This document shows, piece after piece, positions 1 through 12,063 of a DNA stretch of 64,000 bases; positions within the stretch are counted from its first letter, which is position 1, and every line of letters starts with the position of its first letter. Under the pieces are notes generated by a model. The model was not told the origin of the DNA and ran no database searches. It saw only the letters and a list, made by a program, of their open reading frames with translations. Source of the DNA: Impatiens glandulifera (taxonomy: Eukaryota > Streptophyta > Magnoliopsida > Ericales > Balsaminaceae). The stretch is from contig NC_061863.1 in assembly GCF_907164915.1 (NCBI RefSeq), positions 47,465,382-47,529,381 on the forward strand, in the 5' to 3' direction. The position numbers and the translations under genes were made by a program.

Positions 1-1130
1 CAAAATTGTTCAAAACTGTTCCTCTGAGATAATTGAACAAAATCAATGTCAACTTCAGCATACAAAATTTCCATTAAACCCAAAACAGAATAACATATTA
101 AATTATTTAATCACGCAGAAGAACCTACATCAAAGGATTCGAAGCCATAGATATCCAGGATGCTGATGGATCTGCCCACATTTGCCAACAGCAAGGGACG
201 CATTCTTTTTTCTTTAATTTTTGGGAAGGAAAATACTAACATAAGCTGCTTTAATGCATATAAAGTAGACCATTATACATATAAAATAATTTACCAATAA
301 ACCCTTTAGATTTCAATTTTCAAAACCGGCTTATGATTGTTGGCTGTCCAATAACTCTGAAGTACTATAAACATCAATTAAAAATGGTATACGTTTCTAA
401 GACCCTAAGGAAGGCAAAACCAAAACCTATGCAGAATCCTAAAGGAAGACATAAAATCAGGCCTTAATCATCAAAACAATGATCTTCAGTAAATAAAACT
501 AACAGAAGGTGTTGGCGTTAAAAGCTTGCTGAACAGCAAATGGACCAAAAATATAGTTCTCCAACTCAATCATATAGCTGCTCTAATACATCTCCATAAA
601 CCAAAAATATAAACCAAACGGATTTCATTGTTCATAAACGGAAAATATAAACCAAACGGATTTATAATGGTTGAGGGCGGAGGCAGGTTGCGGGAGGAAT
701 GGTCGATGGCGGAGGCAGGTTGGGGCGGAGGACTTACTGAAAGGAATGGAACGGGCGACTTATGGAAAAGAATGGGATGGACTGAGAAATAATGGAGAAA
801 TGGAGATGAGGGTTACCTAGGGAAGAAGACGTGTGTATTGTGAGATGTGTATTGTGAGAGAAGAATGAAAATTATTTTTATTTTTATTTGAATGAATAAA
901 CTTGTTTAATAATAACAATTATTAAAATTATTAAGTTACATTAAATTGCCACGTGTAGAGAACACCTGTATTTATTTTTTTATAAATATAAATGTCACCT
1001 AATTTATTTTTAACAGACATCCATTTTCGTTAGTGAAAGGCCTTATTTTGTTAAAAATGACAATAGAAAACCCCAATTTGTAAGGTTTTAAATAAGAGGT
1101 TCGATATTGTAATTGACACTCAATAAAAAG
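1..1130. other. Intergenic, no gene recognised
   Basis: No coding region can be supported here. Most is AT-rich. A G-rich patch at about 668-800 repeats 'GGCGGAGGCAGGTTG' twice and could be a leader or first exon of a gene running leftwards out of the window, but no convincing frame or splice site was found. Confidence 0.4.
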
Positions 1131-1155
1131 CCTTAAACAACACCAATAAGATAAT

Positions 1156-2960
1156 CAACAATCAGAGGTATGTTCTTTTATTCAACCGAATCTTATTTGT
1201 TGACTAGGTGAACTATACTTACCCAATTCAACAAACAAGCTTGTGTGTATAATACAGTTAAAAAGAATCCAACTACATTATTCATCTGGGTGAAGCATAA
1301 TTTACATGCGGGTGATGTAGAAACGAATCTATGTAAGGGCTCGGGTGGGCTCAAGCCCACCCCAAATAAATATTTTTTTTTACGGTAGAAATATGACATT
1401 ACCTTTAATCTCTTAAAAAAATTAATATAATTCGTTGTTTTTTTATCTAATTATTAAAAAAATGGTAAAATTTTACTTTTATATACTTGTTTTTTTCAAA
1501 ATTTTCTCGTTATTATTTTAAGTCCACCCTAAATTTTTTTCAAGCCCACCTCAACCCAACTACATTATTCATCTGGGTGAAGCATAATTTACATGCGGGT
1601 GACGCATAAACGAATCTATGTAAGGGCTCGGGTGGGCTCAAGCCCACCCCAAATAATTTTTTTTTACGGTAAAAATATGACATTACCCTTAATCTTTTAA
1701 AAAAAATAATATAATTCATTTTTTTTTATCTAATTATTAAAAAAATGGTAAAATTTTACTTTTATATACTTGTTTTTTTCAAAATTTTCTCGTTATTATT
1801 TTAAGCTCACCCTAAGTTTTTTTCAAGCCCACCTCACCCAACTACATTATTCATCTAGGTGAAACATAATTTACATGCGGGTGACGCAGAAACGAATCTA
1901 TGTAAAGGCTCGGGTGGGCTCAAACCCACCCCAAATAAATATTTTTTTTTACGGTAGAAATATGACATTACCCTTATTCTCTTAAAAAAAATTAATATAA
2001 TTCGTTGTTTTTTTATCTAATTATTAAAAAAATGGTAAAATTTTACTTTTATATACTTGTTTTTTTCAAAATTTTCTCGTTATTATTTTAAGTCCACCCT
2101 AAGTTTTTTCAAGCCCACCCCAATTCAAAATCCTAGGTCCGTCCCTGGGGTGACGTATAGTTCACCCAGGTAAATAATGCATCTAAGGGTGAAACTTAGT
2201 TCACCCATAACTGCATTATTCACCCGAGTGAACTAAAGTTCATCCGTAAGTGAAGAATATTTCACATAAGTGAATAATATAGTTAAGGGTGAATCTAAAA
2301 TTCACCCTTAATTGCATTATTGACTGGGGTAACTATACTTCATTTTTATCAGTATTATATTCAGCCGTTAGTGAACTATTTTTCATCTGTGAGTGAACTT
2401 TAATTCACCTCGCTCGCTAAATAATGTAGCTGAAAGTGAACCTTAGTTCACCATTAGCTACATTCTTCACCAGAGTGAAGCTTAATCCACTCAAAAGAAT
2501 AATGAAGATCACCTTTAATAGCTAACCAACAGTAGTAACCAACATTAGTAAACATCCATTATTATCAACTTTAAACACTAGAAACACTATATCTACTAAT
2601 GACATACTACAAAGTGAATTAACCTCTCAGACTTATCGTTGCTCCTTTTACGACAATCGATATCGTCAGGGTCGCCGGTGAGTCGGGGTCGTCGGTCAGC
2701 GGGGGTCATCGGTCAGTCGAACAGTCGTAGGAAGTCGGTTAGTTGGGGTCATAGGTCTTCTTGAGAGAGAGCGAACAAGAGAAGATGAAGGGACACCAGC
2801 ATTAAATCTTAATTATTAACCTTTTAGGTTAATATTTATTAAAAAAAAAATCCACGGGTGATGCTTGTTTTTATTTAGGGTAAAGTGAACTATACTTCAC
2901 CCAAAAAATACGGGTGAATTTATTTCATCCGCCGTTTCTTTTATAATTCAGGTGCATTTT
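1156..2960. repeat. Composite repeat rich in TTCACCC/GGGTGAA inverted motifs
   Basis: The block is made of short, mostly palindromic motifs such as GGGTGAAnnTTAGTTCACCC (about 2198-2217) and AAGGGTGAA...TTCACCCTT (about 2286-2311), spaced a few tens of bases apart. They occur on the left (1200-1330), densely at 2150-2500, and again at 2865-2960. Three tandem ~285-bp units lie in the middle. No coding frame is present. It is probably one non-autonomous mobile element disrupted by another; the family is not recognised. Confidence 0.5.
1271..2147. repeat. Three tandem ~285-bp units with a hAT-like end
   Basis: Units begin with 'ACTACATTATTCATCT' near 1271, 1559 and 1841, so the period is about 283-288 bp, with few differences between units. 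Each carries GGGTGGGCTCAAGCCCACCC, itself a perfect inverted repeat, and an AT-rich core. The third unit ends in CCTAGGTCCGTCCCTG (2132-2147). Read on the other strand this resembles the 'CAGGGaCGGAtCCAgG' start seen at about 29800 and 63951, a sequence typical of hAT MITE ends. Confidence 0.6.
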
Positions 2961-3793
2961 ATTAACTAAATAATTAGCCTGCATTATGATTGGCTAGGAA
3001 TAACATGTAAGGAAGGAAAATTTATGTTTAAATTATTAAAAATTACTCATTTAAAAGATCATTTATTTAATTAAAGTGTCGTCAATTGAGTTTTAATTTA
3101 AAATCAATAAAATTATAAGTCTATAGACGTATATTTGACTAGAGATTCTTTTAAGTTCAGTATTTGGTGATACTGAAAATATCGTTTGCACTATATCCTC
3201 AGTACCTATTAAAAAATTATCTATACTTTCTAATATTTTGACTTTTGAAAAATTAGTTTTATTAAATTTTATTTAACCAATTATTTTTCATGTTTTAGAC
3301 ATGCACATATATTTTTCTTTGTATCTTAAATTATAGATGTAAACATGAAAATTTGACTTATCCTATTTTCAAATAATATATTATTTTTAATAATATTTTG
3401 AATTTTTATATTCAAAATAACTTAAAAGAATGAATTAAATCATAATTAAGAATTAATTATTGTCATAATTAAACCATAGTTAGGAAAATTATTCAAAATT
3501 TCAAAACTAATTTGAGGATAAAATATTAAATTTGTTTTCCTTAAATTAGATCAAATAAGATGTTAAAAATATTTAACTTGGAATTTAATCATGAATTATG
3601 TTTAATTTATGACTTAAAGCAATTAAATGAAATATCCCAAAATTCCCAAAAATATCAAGAAAAATAAATTATGATCATAATTTTTATTATGATTAATATT
3701 TTTTGTGTAAAATTTTGGTGAAGAAATGAATTTAAAAGAAATTAAAAATCGATTTTAATAAACCTTTTAAATAATAATAAAATCAGATAATCA
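2961..3793. other. AT-rich intergenic DNA
   Basis: Simple AT-rich sequence with no credible open frame, RNA gene or sharp repeat boundary. Confidence 0.5.
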
Positions 3794-4480
3794 TGTGTAG
3801 CCGGGTTTTTGTTAAAACCTTGTAGTAGGATCCTGAACCATCAGATGAGCGCCCAGATCTCATCCAATAGCCCAGAACGTGCTAGAGACTCGCTACAACG
3901 GATCAAGCGTGCAACCGCCCTTACCGAATCAACTAACGGGTCAGCTAACGCCCGTTAGCCTTCAACGTGGATAGCCAACAGAGCTCCAACGGAACCCCGC
4001 ATTTCGTCAGCCAAAACAACGTCATTTAGCCCGTCTTCTTCGCTTGGATGCAAGGCTCGCCTTAAACGCGACTCGCCAACGTGCGATCTTCCAAAAGAGA
4101 CAACTCATGCTACGGGCGTCCTTATCCCTTTAAATTTTGGCCACATCTCCGCCTTATTCTCGCCTACAAGACGCCCTTATCCTCCAACCTTATCCTGTCG
4201 TAGATAAGGTTGCCACGTTTTAGAGATAAGAATGAAGAAGGGAAAATCCAACTTCAATTACCCCTCCCCGGCCGCCTTAGAGGCACTATAAATACTCGCC
4301 CATGGTATGTAGACCAAATCATCAAACAATCATCGAACAGTCACCCAATATTATCAATTCAATCAAAGCTTTGAAGATTTTGGCGAACTGATTTTTGTCA
4401 AAACCTATTCCAACGATCCAAGTCTCGATCTAGGCCTTTGAATAGTTGCCAACACACTTCAGGAGTGTTCTCTCGCTGTT
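3794..4480 (+). mobile_element. LTR-like promoter block, GC-balanced
   Basis: Base composition rises sharply from about 3795. A clear TATA box lies at 4287-4294 after a CG-rich stretch, followed by a leader-like segment. A segment near 4382, TTGGCGAACTGA, is reminiscent of primer-binding sites of Ty3/gypsy Tat-type elements. The segment ends near a donor-like TG|GTATGC at about 4478. No coding frame follows, so an LTR plus untranslated leader of a decayed retroelement fits better than a cellular gene promoter. Both ends are uncertain. Confidence 0.35.
4287..4294 (+). promoter_or_regulatory. TATA box
   Basis: TATAAATA sits in a GC-rich setting (CACTATAAATACTCGCC), the best-looking core promoter in the left third of the window. 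It would start transcription near 4320, inside the LTR-like block. Confidence 0.45.
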
Positions 4481-4659
4481 GGTATGCTTCCATATCATTT
4501 GTATCATGATATGTGATTGTAAAATTTGAATTTTTTCAATTTTTTATTTGATCGGGTTTGATTTGTTCTAAGACTTGATTATGTGATTTCTTTGTTGTGA
4601 ATCATTGTATATATCATGCATGAATTTTCTGTTAAAAAATTAGATCAAATCACTCTAAA

Positions 4660-4985
4660 TCAAAATTTTCGAAAATTAAGTTTGAAAACTGGATTTTTAA
4701 AATTTTGTGTTATTGGTTTTAATTTGGATTTTTTTTATCTAGCTAGTTGTTATACATGTTTGTTAACATGTTAGGATGAATTTCAAACAACTTTAATCAC
4801 GTTTTGATCATGTTTGATCAAACTGAAAATTAAAAATTTAAGCTTAAAATTGGAATTTTTAAATTATGTGTTCTTGAGTTTTAATCTGAATTTGTTGATT
4901 CAATTAGTTGTTATACATATTTGTTAACATGTTAGGATAAATTTTAAGCAACCGTTTCATCACTTTGATCAAATCTTATTTTTGA
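4660..4985. repeat. Direct duplication of ~170 bp
   Basis: Two diverged direct copies (about 4665-4795 and 4835-4975) share 'AGTTGTTATACAT' followed by 'TTTGTTAACATGTTAGGAT'. They lie in AT-rich, non-coding DNA downstream of the LTR-like block. Confidence 0.6.
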
Positions 4986-5429
4986 TTATTTTTGGATTTT
5001 AATTCAATCTTCAAAACTTGTTTTATTGATGTTATGATATTCTTGTTTTGGTTGTGTTCAATATATTCATCATTTCAAAGCTAATGGAACAAAAATCAGA
5101 CCTTGAAACAACCTAATTTAAAAGATCCCAAAATTTTAGCTAGAAGAACTTCAATATCGTTATTTATATTAGGGCTTTTGTTTTTCATGATCATATGAAC
5201 TTATTGTAGCTTACGGATCATGATTTCATGATCCCAATCAAAAGTTATGAACTTATGAAATTTTGGACCAAAACAAGAACATTCGGTCCTAAGGTTTTAG
5301 CTTAGGACCGGTGATCATCGGTCATGTTCTTCAGCAAGAACCGAGAAAATGAACCACATGTCAAAACCCATGACCAAGAAAACGAAAAATGATATTTTTT
5401 ATTTTCGAGATATTTTCTAAATCAATATT

Positions 5430-6160
5430 TTGGATAAGGCCCCGTTTGGAATTTATTTTTAAATTCTTACATTCTTCTCTCATATTCAGGTTTTGTTAAA
5501 TCTAAACACCAACGCAATAAGTACACACCCCTTTTAAATAATTTTGTAAAATTATTTAAAAGTCCATCCTTACTTAGGACCCCTAAACTACTAATTAAAG
5601 GTAAAAAATATTATAATTGGATTTATAAAACCTAGACTTTGTTTATTTTAGAAGAATTTTTGAAAACCGACATTAGGCGGACGCGAATGACATAGCGCGA
5701 AAGCCTTTCCCGAGGGTAAACAGACAACGAATCACCCTTTTTTAGAAACTCTAATCTAAATACATTTATACACGTATAATTTTATTGATTTTCATAAAAT
5801 CTCTTAGCGACTATAATTTTCAAATAAATAATCTCTTAAATTAGTTATGTTTGATTAATTTAAATCGGGTTTTGGTTAAATTATTATTTAGCCTCCCAAA
5901 TTATTTAAATTTTAAATAAATAGTTAATTATTTTATACAATTAATTTCTTACCACTTCAAATTTTTTTAAAATATTTTTAAAACTAAATGCTTCATTTTA
6001 AAAGATGATTGGTATGCAAACCAACTTTGAGTAATCCCGCAATATGATATTTCCCCTCATATTGTCACGCATTCGCCTTGTCGCGGCGCGTGCTAAGCTA
6101 TGAGACTAGGAGATGGAGATACTCGTTTCGGGGTGTTACGATAAAATAAGATTTAAATGT
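5430..6160. mobile_element. Unclassified retroelement-like fragment
   Basis: AT-rich DNA with two abruptly GC-rich islands (about 5660-5745 and 6055-6145), the second ending in TTTCGGGGTGTTACG. Short GC-rich islands in an AT-rich background are common in decayed LTR elements, but no protein domain or paired terminal repeat was found. Confidence 0.25.
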
Positions 6161-6369
6161 TGGTACCTGAGATTGATATCGATGGTTGTTTAAGAAAATA
6201 TCTTAAAAAATATTAATTTAATGCATTAGGATCTAAAAATAAATCTCAAACAGGCCCTTATCAAAATATTTTTTATGAAAATATTCTAAAAATATTTTGA
6301 AATTATATTCTAGTTTTTTCAAAATTTTATAAAATGGTACGAGGCTTCAAATTAAAAAATTAAAATTAA

Positions 6370-6880
6370 ACCCTAAAGTTTCAACCAAACACGTCGGACC
6401 GACCTTTTTGGTCTAGGGTGTCGATCCCTTAGTCTAGAGCTAACATCCTCTCGGTCCTAGGTTAGGGTCTCTCGGTCGAGATGCGAGAGCTCTCGGTCGA
6501 GGTACATGAGACTCTCGATCTCGGGCTAAGGATCCTCGGTCGGGTGCAAAAGGTCCTCGGTCGAGGTGTTGGGAGCTCTTGGTCTTAGGCTAAGGATCCT
6601 TGGTCGGGTGCATAAGATCCTCGATCGAAGTGTTGGGAGCTCTCGGTCCTAGGCTAGAATTTGGTTGGGTGCAAAAGGTCCTCGATCGAGGTGTTGGGAG
6701 CTCTCGGTCCTAGGCTAGGAATTCTCGGTCGGGTGCGAGATTCCTCGATCGGGGTGCGAGGAGCTCTCAATCTTGGGCTAGAATTTCTCGGTCGAGGTGT
6801 AAAATTCTTGGTCGGGTATATGGGAGGGTTCAATTTTCTCGGTCAAAAATCGAACCTAGTTTACACCCTCGATCGATCGT
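6370..6880 (+). repeat. CTCGGTCG(A/G)GGTG minisatellite
   Basis: Imperfect tandem copies of a roughly 55-70-bp unit built from CTCGGTCGGGTGC, CTCGGTCGAGGTG and GGGAGCTCTCGGTCCTAGG run from about 6410 to 6870. The short open frame 6661-6969 is a by-product of the repeat. A diverged trace of the motif recurs at about 21480-21565. Tat/Ogre-type LTR retrotransposons often carry variable minisatellites, so a link to the retroelement-like DNA upstream is possible but inferred. Confidence 0.6.
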
Positions 6881-7600
6881 TAAGAACATTAAACTGCATA
6901 TTTGATGATTTTGATTGGGGCCTTGATTCGTTGATCCAAAGGCATGGGAAGCTTCGCCTAGTCTCATGAATCATTTATAACATTATCTTGATGCATCATT
7001 CGATCGGGATGTCATTCAAATCAAATAGTTTTTATGAAAAATGGATTTTTTATTTTTAAGGCTTAATGAATTGTAAAGAGTTTGTATAGTTTTCTTATAC
7101 TTCATATGCTTGTTCGTTTTAACCAAAACATTAACACTAGTTGTTCGTTTAAACCAATTCAATAACTGAAATACTTATTTTTATTAAAAATATTTTTTGA
7201 TCAAACATGATTGGGATGGCCTGAAATTGGTTAAATAATTGATTGATTTGTTTCGATAGAAAACTTACAAATGATCTTATGATCGTTTTCTAATCAAAAA
7301 ATTATACAATCAAGCAATATATGAAACTAGTCAAACTAAATTTAAAGAATTCAATTCAAACTTGTAAATTGAATGAAAGAAGATTTATAAGAGCTTGGAT
7401 CTAAACTTTACAACCTTACACAAAATTTCCAAATTTTTAGAAAAAAACTTGAAAATTTTAATGGTGGATTTTTCTTGGGAGTGATTGAGGGCTTGTGATT
7501 GAGTTCCTTGCATTTTGTTTGCATAGAGAAAATTATGTATAGTCTTCCAAGGTAGGTTGATAGACCAAGTGGGTCGAATTTCAGTCAAATGTCATTAATG
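6881..7600. other. Intergenic, nothing recognised
   Basis: Moderately AT-rich DNA with only short chance reading frames and no recognised repeat or domain. Confidence 0.4.
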
Positions 7601-8030
7601 ATGTTTTGTCTGTTCTTCATCCAACTTGATCAGGTCATAATAAGGCTTATGATCACAGGTGAAATGATCACCGTGGTAGGGTGATCATTTCAGCTTTTGA
7701 ATCAGTTAATTTGGTGGACTAACATTAGAGTTCCATATTTGAGAAATCAAATATTTCGGTTGTTCATCATTGTCGTTCGTCGCGAGAAAGAAGACAAACC
7801 AGAAGAGAAACGACGTCGTTTCGGGCCAAAGCGTGGATGCATGGCGTTCCATTCGCGTTATGTCTGCACTTGAGCGTTCCATTGCGTTTGGGCTAATGAC
7901 GTTGATGTTTGAATTAGTTTTTCCGTTGCTTTGCGAACCCGTGACTCTTCCGTTCCAGTGGACGCGACTGACTGCTGGGCGTTGGAATGATAATCCATCG
8001 CTCATCCGATAATTGTGAGTCTATTGCACT
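7601..8030. other. GC-balanced block with overlapping chance frames
   Basis: A block of higher GC content containing AACGACGTCGTTT (a palindrome at about 7810-7822) and open frames of 80-99 codons on both strands over the same bases. Neither translation resembles a known family. It may be a fragment of a retroelement or a lost gene. Confidence 0.25.
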
Positions 8031-10090
8031 GATTTATATTGATTTCGACATTTCGACACTTTTTCAATGTCTTTTTCAATCTCTTTTGGCTTTATTTTAT
8101 CTACATAATATGTTTTAATAAATAAGACATTTATTTTGTTTATTTATTTTATTTTTTATATTTTTGGAAATTAATAAATAATTTATTTGAGATAAAATGG
8201 ATATAACATTTAGCCTAAATTATTTATTTTAATTTTTTTTACCTTTTAAAATTAATTTAAAATATAATGAATATAACATTTATCTTAAATTATTTTATTT
8301 TTCCTTAGCTATTATTACAGCAATTAATATTTATTTTGGATTTAATTTTAAATATTTTAATTTTAATTATTCAAAATTATTATTTTAAAATTTATAAATT
8401 AAATATTTAAATTGTAGTATTTACAATTTAAAAAAATAATATCAATCAAAAATAATAATTTACACATAAATATATGAAACTAAAATCTTTACAAAATAAA
8501 ATATAAGATTAATAAAAAATTAATTTAAATTTAGACTCAAAATATAAACTATCAAAAAGTTGTTTATATATATTATTAAAAATGGACTAGATTAATAACT
8601 AATTTATTTGTTTAAATGATAAAATGACAAAATGACTAGAGGCAGAGATTTGAAAATTATGTTTTAAATCATCTTTATTGTACTGCAATCAGATCTCATT
8701 ATAGATTAACAGCCGTTCCCTAGATCTGTAATTGCCTTATTTACAAATACTACATGCCCACATTTGCAGCTAAAAATCATTATGTCGTTTTGGGGATGGT
8801 TAAGGGTTTTGAATTGATTATATTTTATTATCTTGTTTTCTTTAGTTAATATTTTTTAGAACACTTGAAAATTTATTATATTATAATCTAACTTTCAAAA
8901 AATAAATATTTAACATAAACAATTAAGAAAGTTAAATGATAATGTGATATTAATACATTACTTATAATGATCATCTTTATACATTCAATTAAATTTTAAA
9001 TATCTCTTTTACGCGATCTTGTATTCTTATACATTTATTTTTTGTTTAAAATAGATCTTTATTATTTTTGTTTGAAATAGTTTGAACGTAATACAAAATA
9101 AAGAACTTAACTAAAAGCGAATAACAATTTTTATTTTATGTTCAAAATTTGAACACTATTGATAACTATTTTCAAACCATCTATCGCCAAAAATTTCAAC
9201 TTAAGTTGTGTTTCCTAGATTTAAATTATATCTTATTTGACTAATAAACTGAATTCATCTTAAAATAAAATTACATTAATTCTCACTCCCAATTTATTTT
9301 CAAAAAGAGGATAGTCACCATTCTAGTATAAGTCAAGGTATAAGTATAACCGGCCAATTCAACCATTTTATGTACGATATTATATTTTGTATCTCGTAAT
9401 ATTTATCATAATATTTACATTTAACTATATAATTATTTTACATTTTTCTCTCTTTCAACATCAATATTCTTTATTGCTTAAATAATTTTGGGGCAAAACA
9501 CAAGCACATAATATCTAAATATAAAGGAGGCGAAGGAATACAAATCTTAAGACGAAAGTGAATATTTTGCTAGTAATGAAATTTAAAAAAATAAAAATAA
9601 ATATATCGCTCATGAGAGAAATTTGTACCTATTTTAAACACAAATTAACTGATTTTAGATATTTAATTTTAAACAAAAATAAATATATAAGAATCAATTT
9701 TAAAATAGATAGAGGAATATTTAAAACTTAATTAGATGTATTAAGAGTATTATAAGCCTAATACAGGTACATTTTATTATTTTTTACTTTATTTAAAAGA
9801 TAACTAGGGACTGAAAACATTTTGAAAAAGTTGTATTTGTGCAAAACATAAAAAAGAGTTTGATAAAGTTGAGGATTAAAAATGAATTTTGATCTTTTTA
9901 AGGAAAAAGTGAAAAAAAAAATGGTATAAGAAAAGACAAATACGAAAAAGATGAAGAGAGTTACCCCACCCCCTGCCTTCTGCCCAATGGATGATGGTGG
10001 ACCGACCGGTCCTCGAAAACTTCAAACCCTACATTAACGTCATTATTCACTATTAAGCATATTCTCAATGCACCGGAATCGAGACACTTC
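8031..10090. other. AT-rich intergenic DNA upstream of the glucanase gene
   Basis: Very AT-rich, with no recognisable gene or repeat boundary. Composition normalises from about 9960. A pyrimidine tract of CCT repeats at 10139-10168 probably belongs to the glucanase 5' leader. No clear TATA box was found within 200 bases of the start codon. Confidence 0.4.
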
Positions 10091-10245
10091 TTTTTGAATT
10101 CCATTAATTTATCATCCCTCACGTCCGCTCAGCCCAGGCCTCCTCCCTCCCTCCCTCCTCCTCCTCCTGCTGACACAGTTCCATTCCTCGATTCCCAAAA
10201 CCAGAGAAGAAAAGAAGAAGAAGGGCGATTGGAGAAAGACCAACA

Positions 10246-12063
10246 ATGGCGCCGTCGACGGTGTACCGACTCATATTTTCAGCTTCACTCTTCCTCCTAC
10301 TTCTGGGTCTGTTCTGCATTTCTATACATTTCTATGTTACTGTTAGTTCATTCATACCCTCTCAAACTAACATTTGCTTGCAGATAGTTGCAGGGGAAGC
10401 ACGATTGGAGTTTGCTACGGAAGAAATGCAGATAATTTACCCACCCCAGATAAAGTAGCTCAGCTTGTTCTTCTTCACAATATCAAATACGTCAGAGTAT
10501 ACGATTCCAACATCCAAGTCCTCAAAGCCTTCGCCAACACCGGTGTAGAACTCATCATTGGAATCGCTAACTCCGATCTGCTTCCATTCTCCCAGTTCCA
10601 GACCAATGCCGATACCTGGCTTCAAAACAACATCCTTCCTTACTATCCTGCCACTAAGATCACCCATATCACAGTCGGATCAGAAACAACCGAAACCCTC
10701 AACACCAACTTCGCCGCCATGGTTGTCCCCGCCATGAGAAACGTTCACACCGCCCTTAGAAAAGCTGGGTTACAAAGAAAGATCAAAGTTTCAACTATAC
10801 ATTCCCTCGGAGTTTTATCCACATCTTTCCCCCCATCTGCCGGCGCTTTCGATAGTAAATTCTCTTTCTTTTTGAAACCTTTGTTGGGATTTCTTGCGGA
10901 AAATCATTCGCCATTCATGGTTGATGTGTACCCTTACTATGCTTACATGAACTCTCTCAATAACGTGTCTTTAGAATATGCTCTGTTTGAATCATCCTCT
11001 CAAGTTATAGATCAGAATACTGGTTTGCTCTATACGAACATGTTCGATGCTCAGATTGACGCCCTTTACTACGCCCTTGCGGCTCAAAACTTCAGTACTG
11101 TCAAGATCATGGTTACTGAAACTGGCTGGCCTTCAAAGGGTTCTGTCAAGGAAACGGCTGCAACTCCAGACAATTCCTTAACATACAACACTAATCTGAT
11201 TCGACATGTGATCAATGATACGGGCACTCCTGCAAGACCTGGGGAAGAGCTGGATGTGTACATTTTCTCTCTGTTTAATGAGAACAGGAAGCCGGGAGTG
11301 GAATCAGAGAGAAACTGGGGATTGTTTAATCCGGATGAAACTAGTGTTTATGACCTTGATCTGACCGGACAAGGAGGAGGAATTGCAGTGGTGAATAATA
11401 TAACCGGGCAGGGGCAGACTAATGTTACGGGTTTGGGTTTGAATGGAACATCATGGTGCATTGCTTCTTCGTCGGTTAATGAATCTGCTCTGCAAATCGC
11501 GCTTGATTGGGCCTGCGCGCAGGCGAATGTGGACTGCGCGAGCATTCAGCCCGGGCAGCCATGTTTCGATCCTGATACATTAGCTGCACATGCATCTTAC
11601 GCCTTTAATAGCTATTACCAGCTAAATGGAGGCACGGACATGGCTTGTAACTTTGGTGGAGCAGGATTGTCAACAACAGAGAACCCAAGTAATATATATA
11701 TATAGATAGATAGATAGATATTTGGTTGTTCTTTGTTATTGTGGATTGACTGAAAAAACTACTTGTGTTGTGTCTTTTGAACAGGCCATGACAGGTGCAT
11801 TTATTCGACAACAATAGAGTATGTTTCTGTTTGTCCTGAATCTTAAATCTCTGATGAAATTCTTTCCTCAAGACATTTTTTTATGTTGATGTTTGTTTGG
11901 TGGAATTTGCAGGGCGAACAGGAATGGTTCTTCTTTATATAATGCTACTGTGTCGCCTTTGATTTCAACTCCGACATCAACCTCAGGAGGATCGTCTTCG
12001 TCGTCAACAATTGGGATGGTGGTGGGCTGCTGCTTCTTCTTTGTCTTTTTTTCCTTGTTCTGA
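10246..12063 (+). CDS. GPI-anchored glucan endo-1,3-beta-glucosidase (GH17 + X8 domain)
   Basis: The enzyme is predicted to cleave beta-1,3-glucan (callose) at the outer face of the plasma membrane or in the wall. Four exons fit in one frame: 10246-10306, 10384-11688, 11785-11818 (34 nt) and 11913-12063, giving 516 residues. A first-intron alternative (donor 10311, exon 2 from 10394) gives 514. Residues 1-20 are a hydrophobic signal peptide, cut off as its own exon. The GH17 domain spans about 25-350, with proton donor Glu121 in VGSE and nucleophile Glu266 in TETGWPSKG. An X8 (CBM43) domain starts near Trp378 and runs to about 470 with its cysteines. A Ser/Thr-rich spacer and a hydrophobic tail after about 495 fit GPI attachment. 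Closest remembered relatives are Arabidopsis At5g55180 and At4g26830. The exon 2 frame reads into the intron and stops at 11705, so an intronless reading would lose the last X8 cysteine and the anchor. Confidence 0.93.

Noticed and set aside
6661..6969. 102-codon plus-strand open frame
   Set aside because: It lies within the CTCGGTCG minisatellite. Its Gly/Leu-rich repeats mirror the DNA repeat and no start context or homology supports a gene.
7706..8012. Open frames of 99 and 80 codons on opposite strands
   Set aside because: They overlap almost completely, neither resembles a known protein, and no splice sites extend either.
10374..11705. Intronless 443-residue reading of the glucanase
   Set aside because: It begins at a TTG inside intron 1, lacks the signal peptide and ends in TA-rich intron sequence before the X8 domain is complete.
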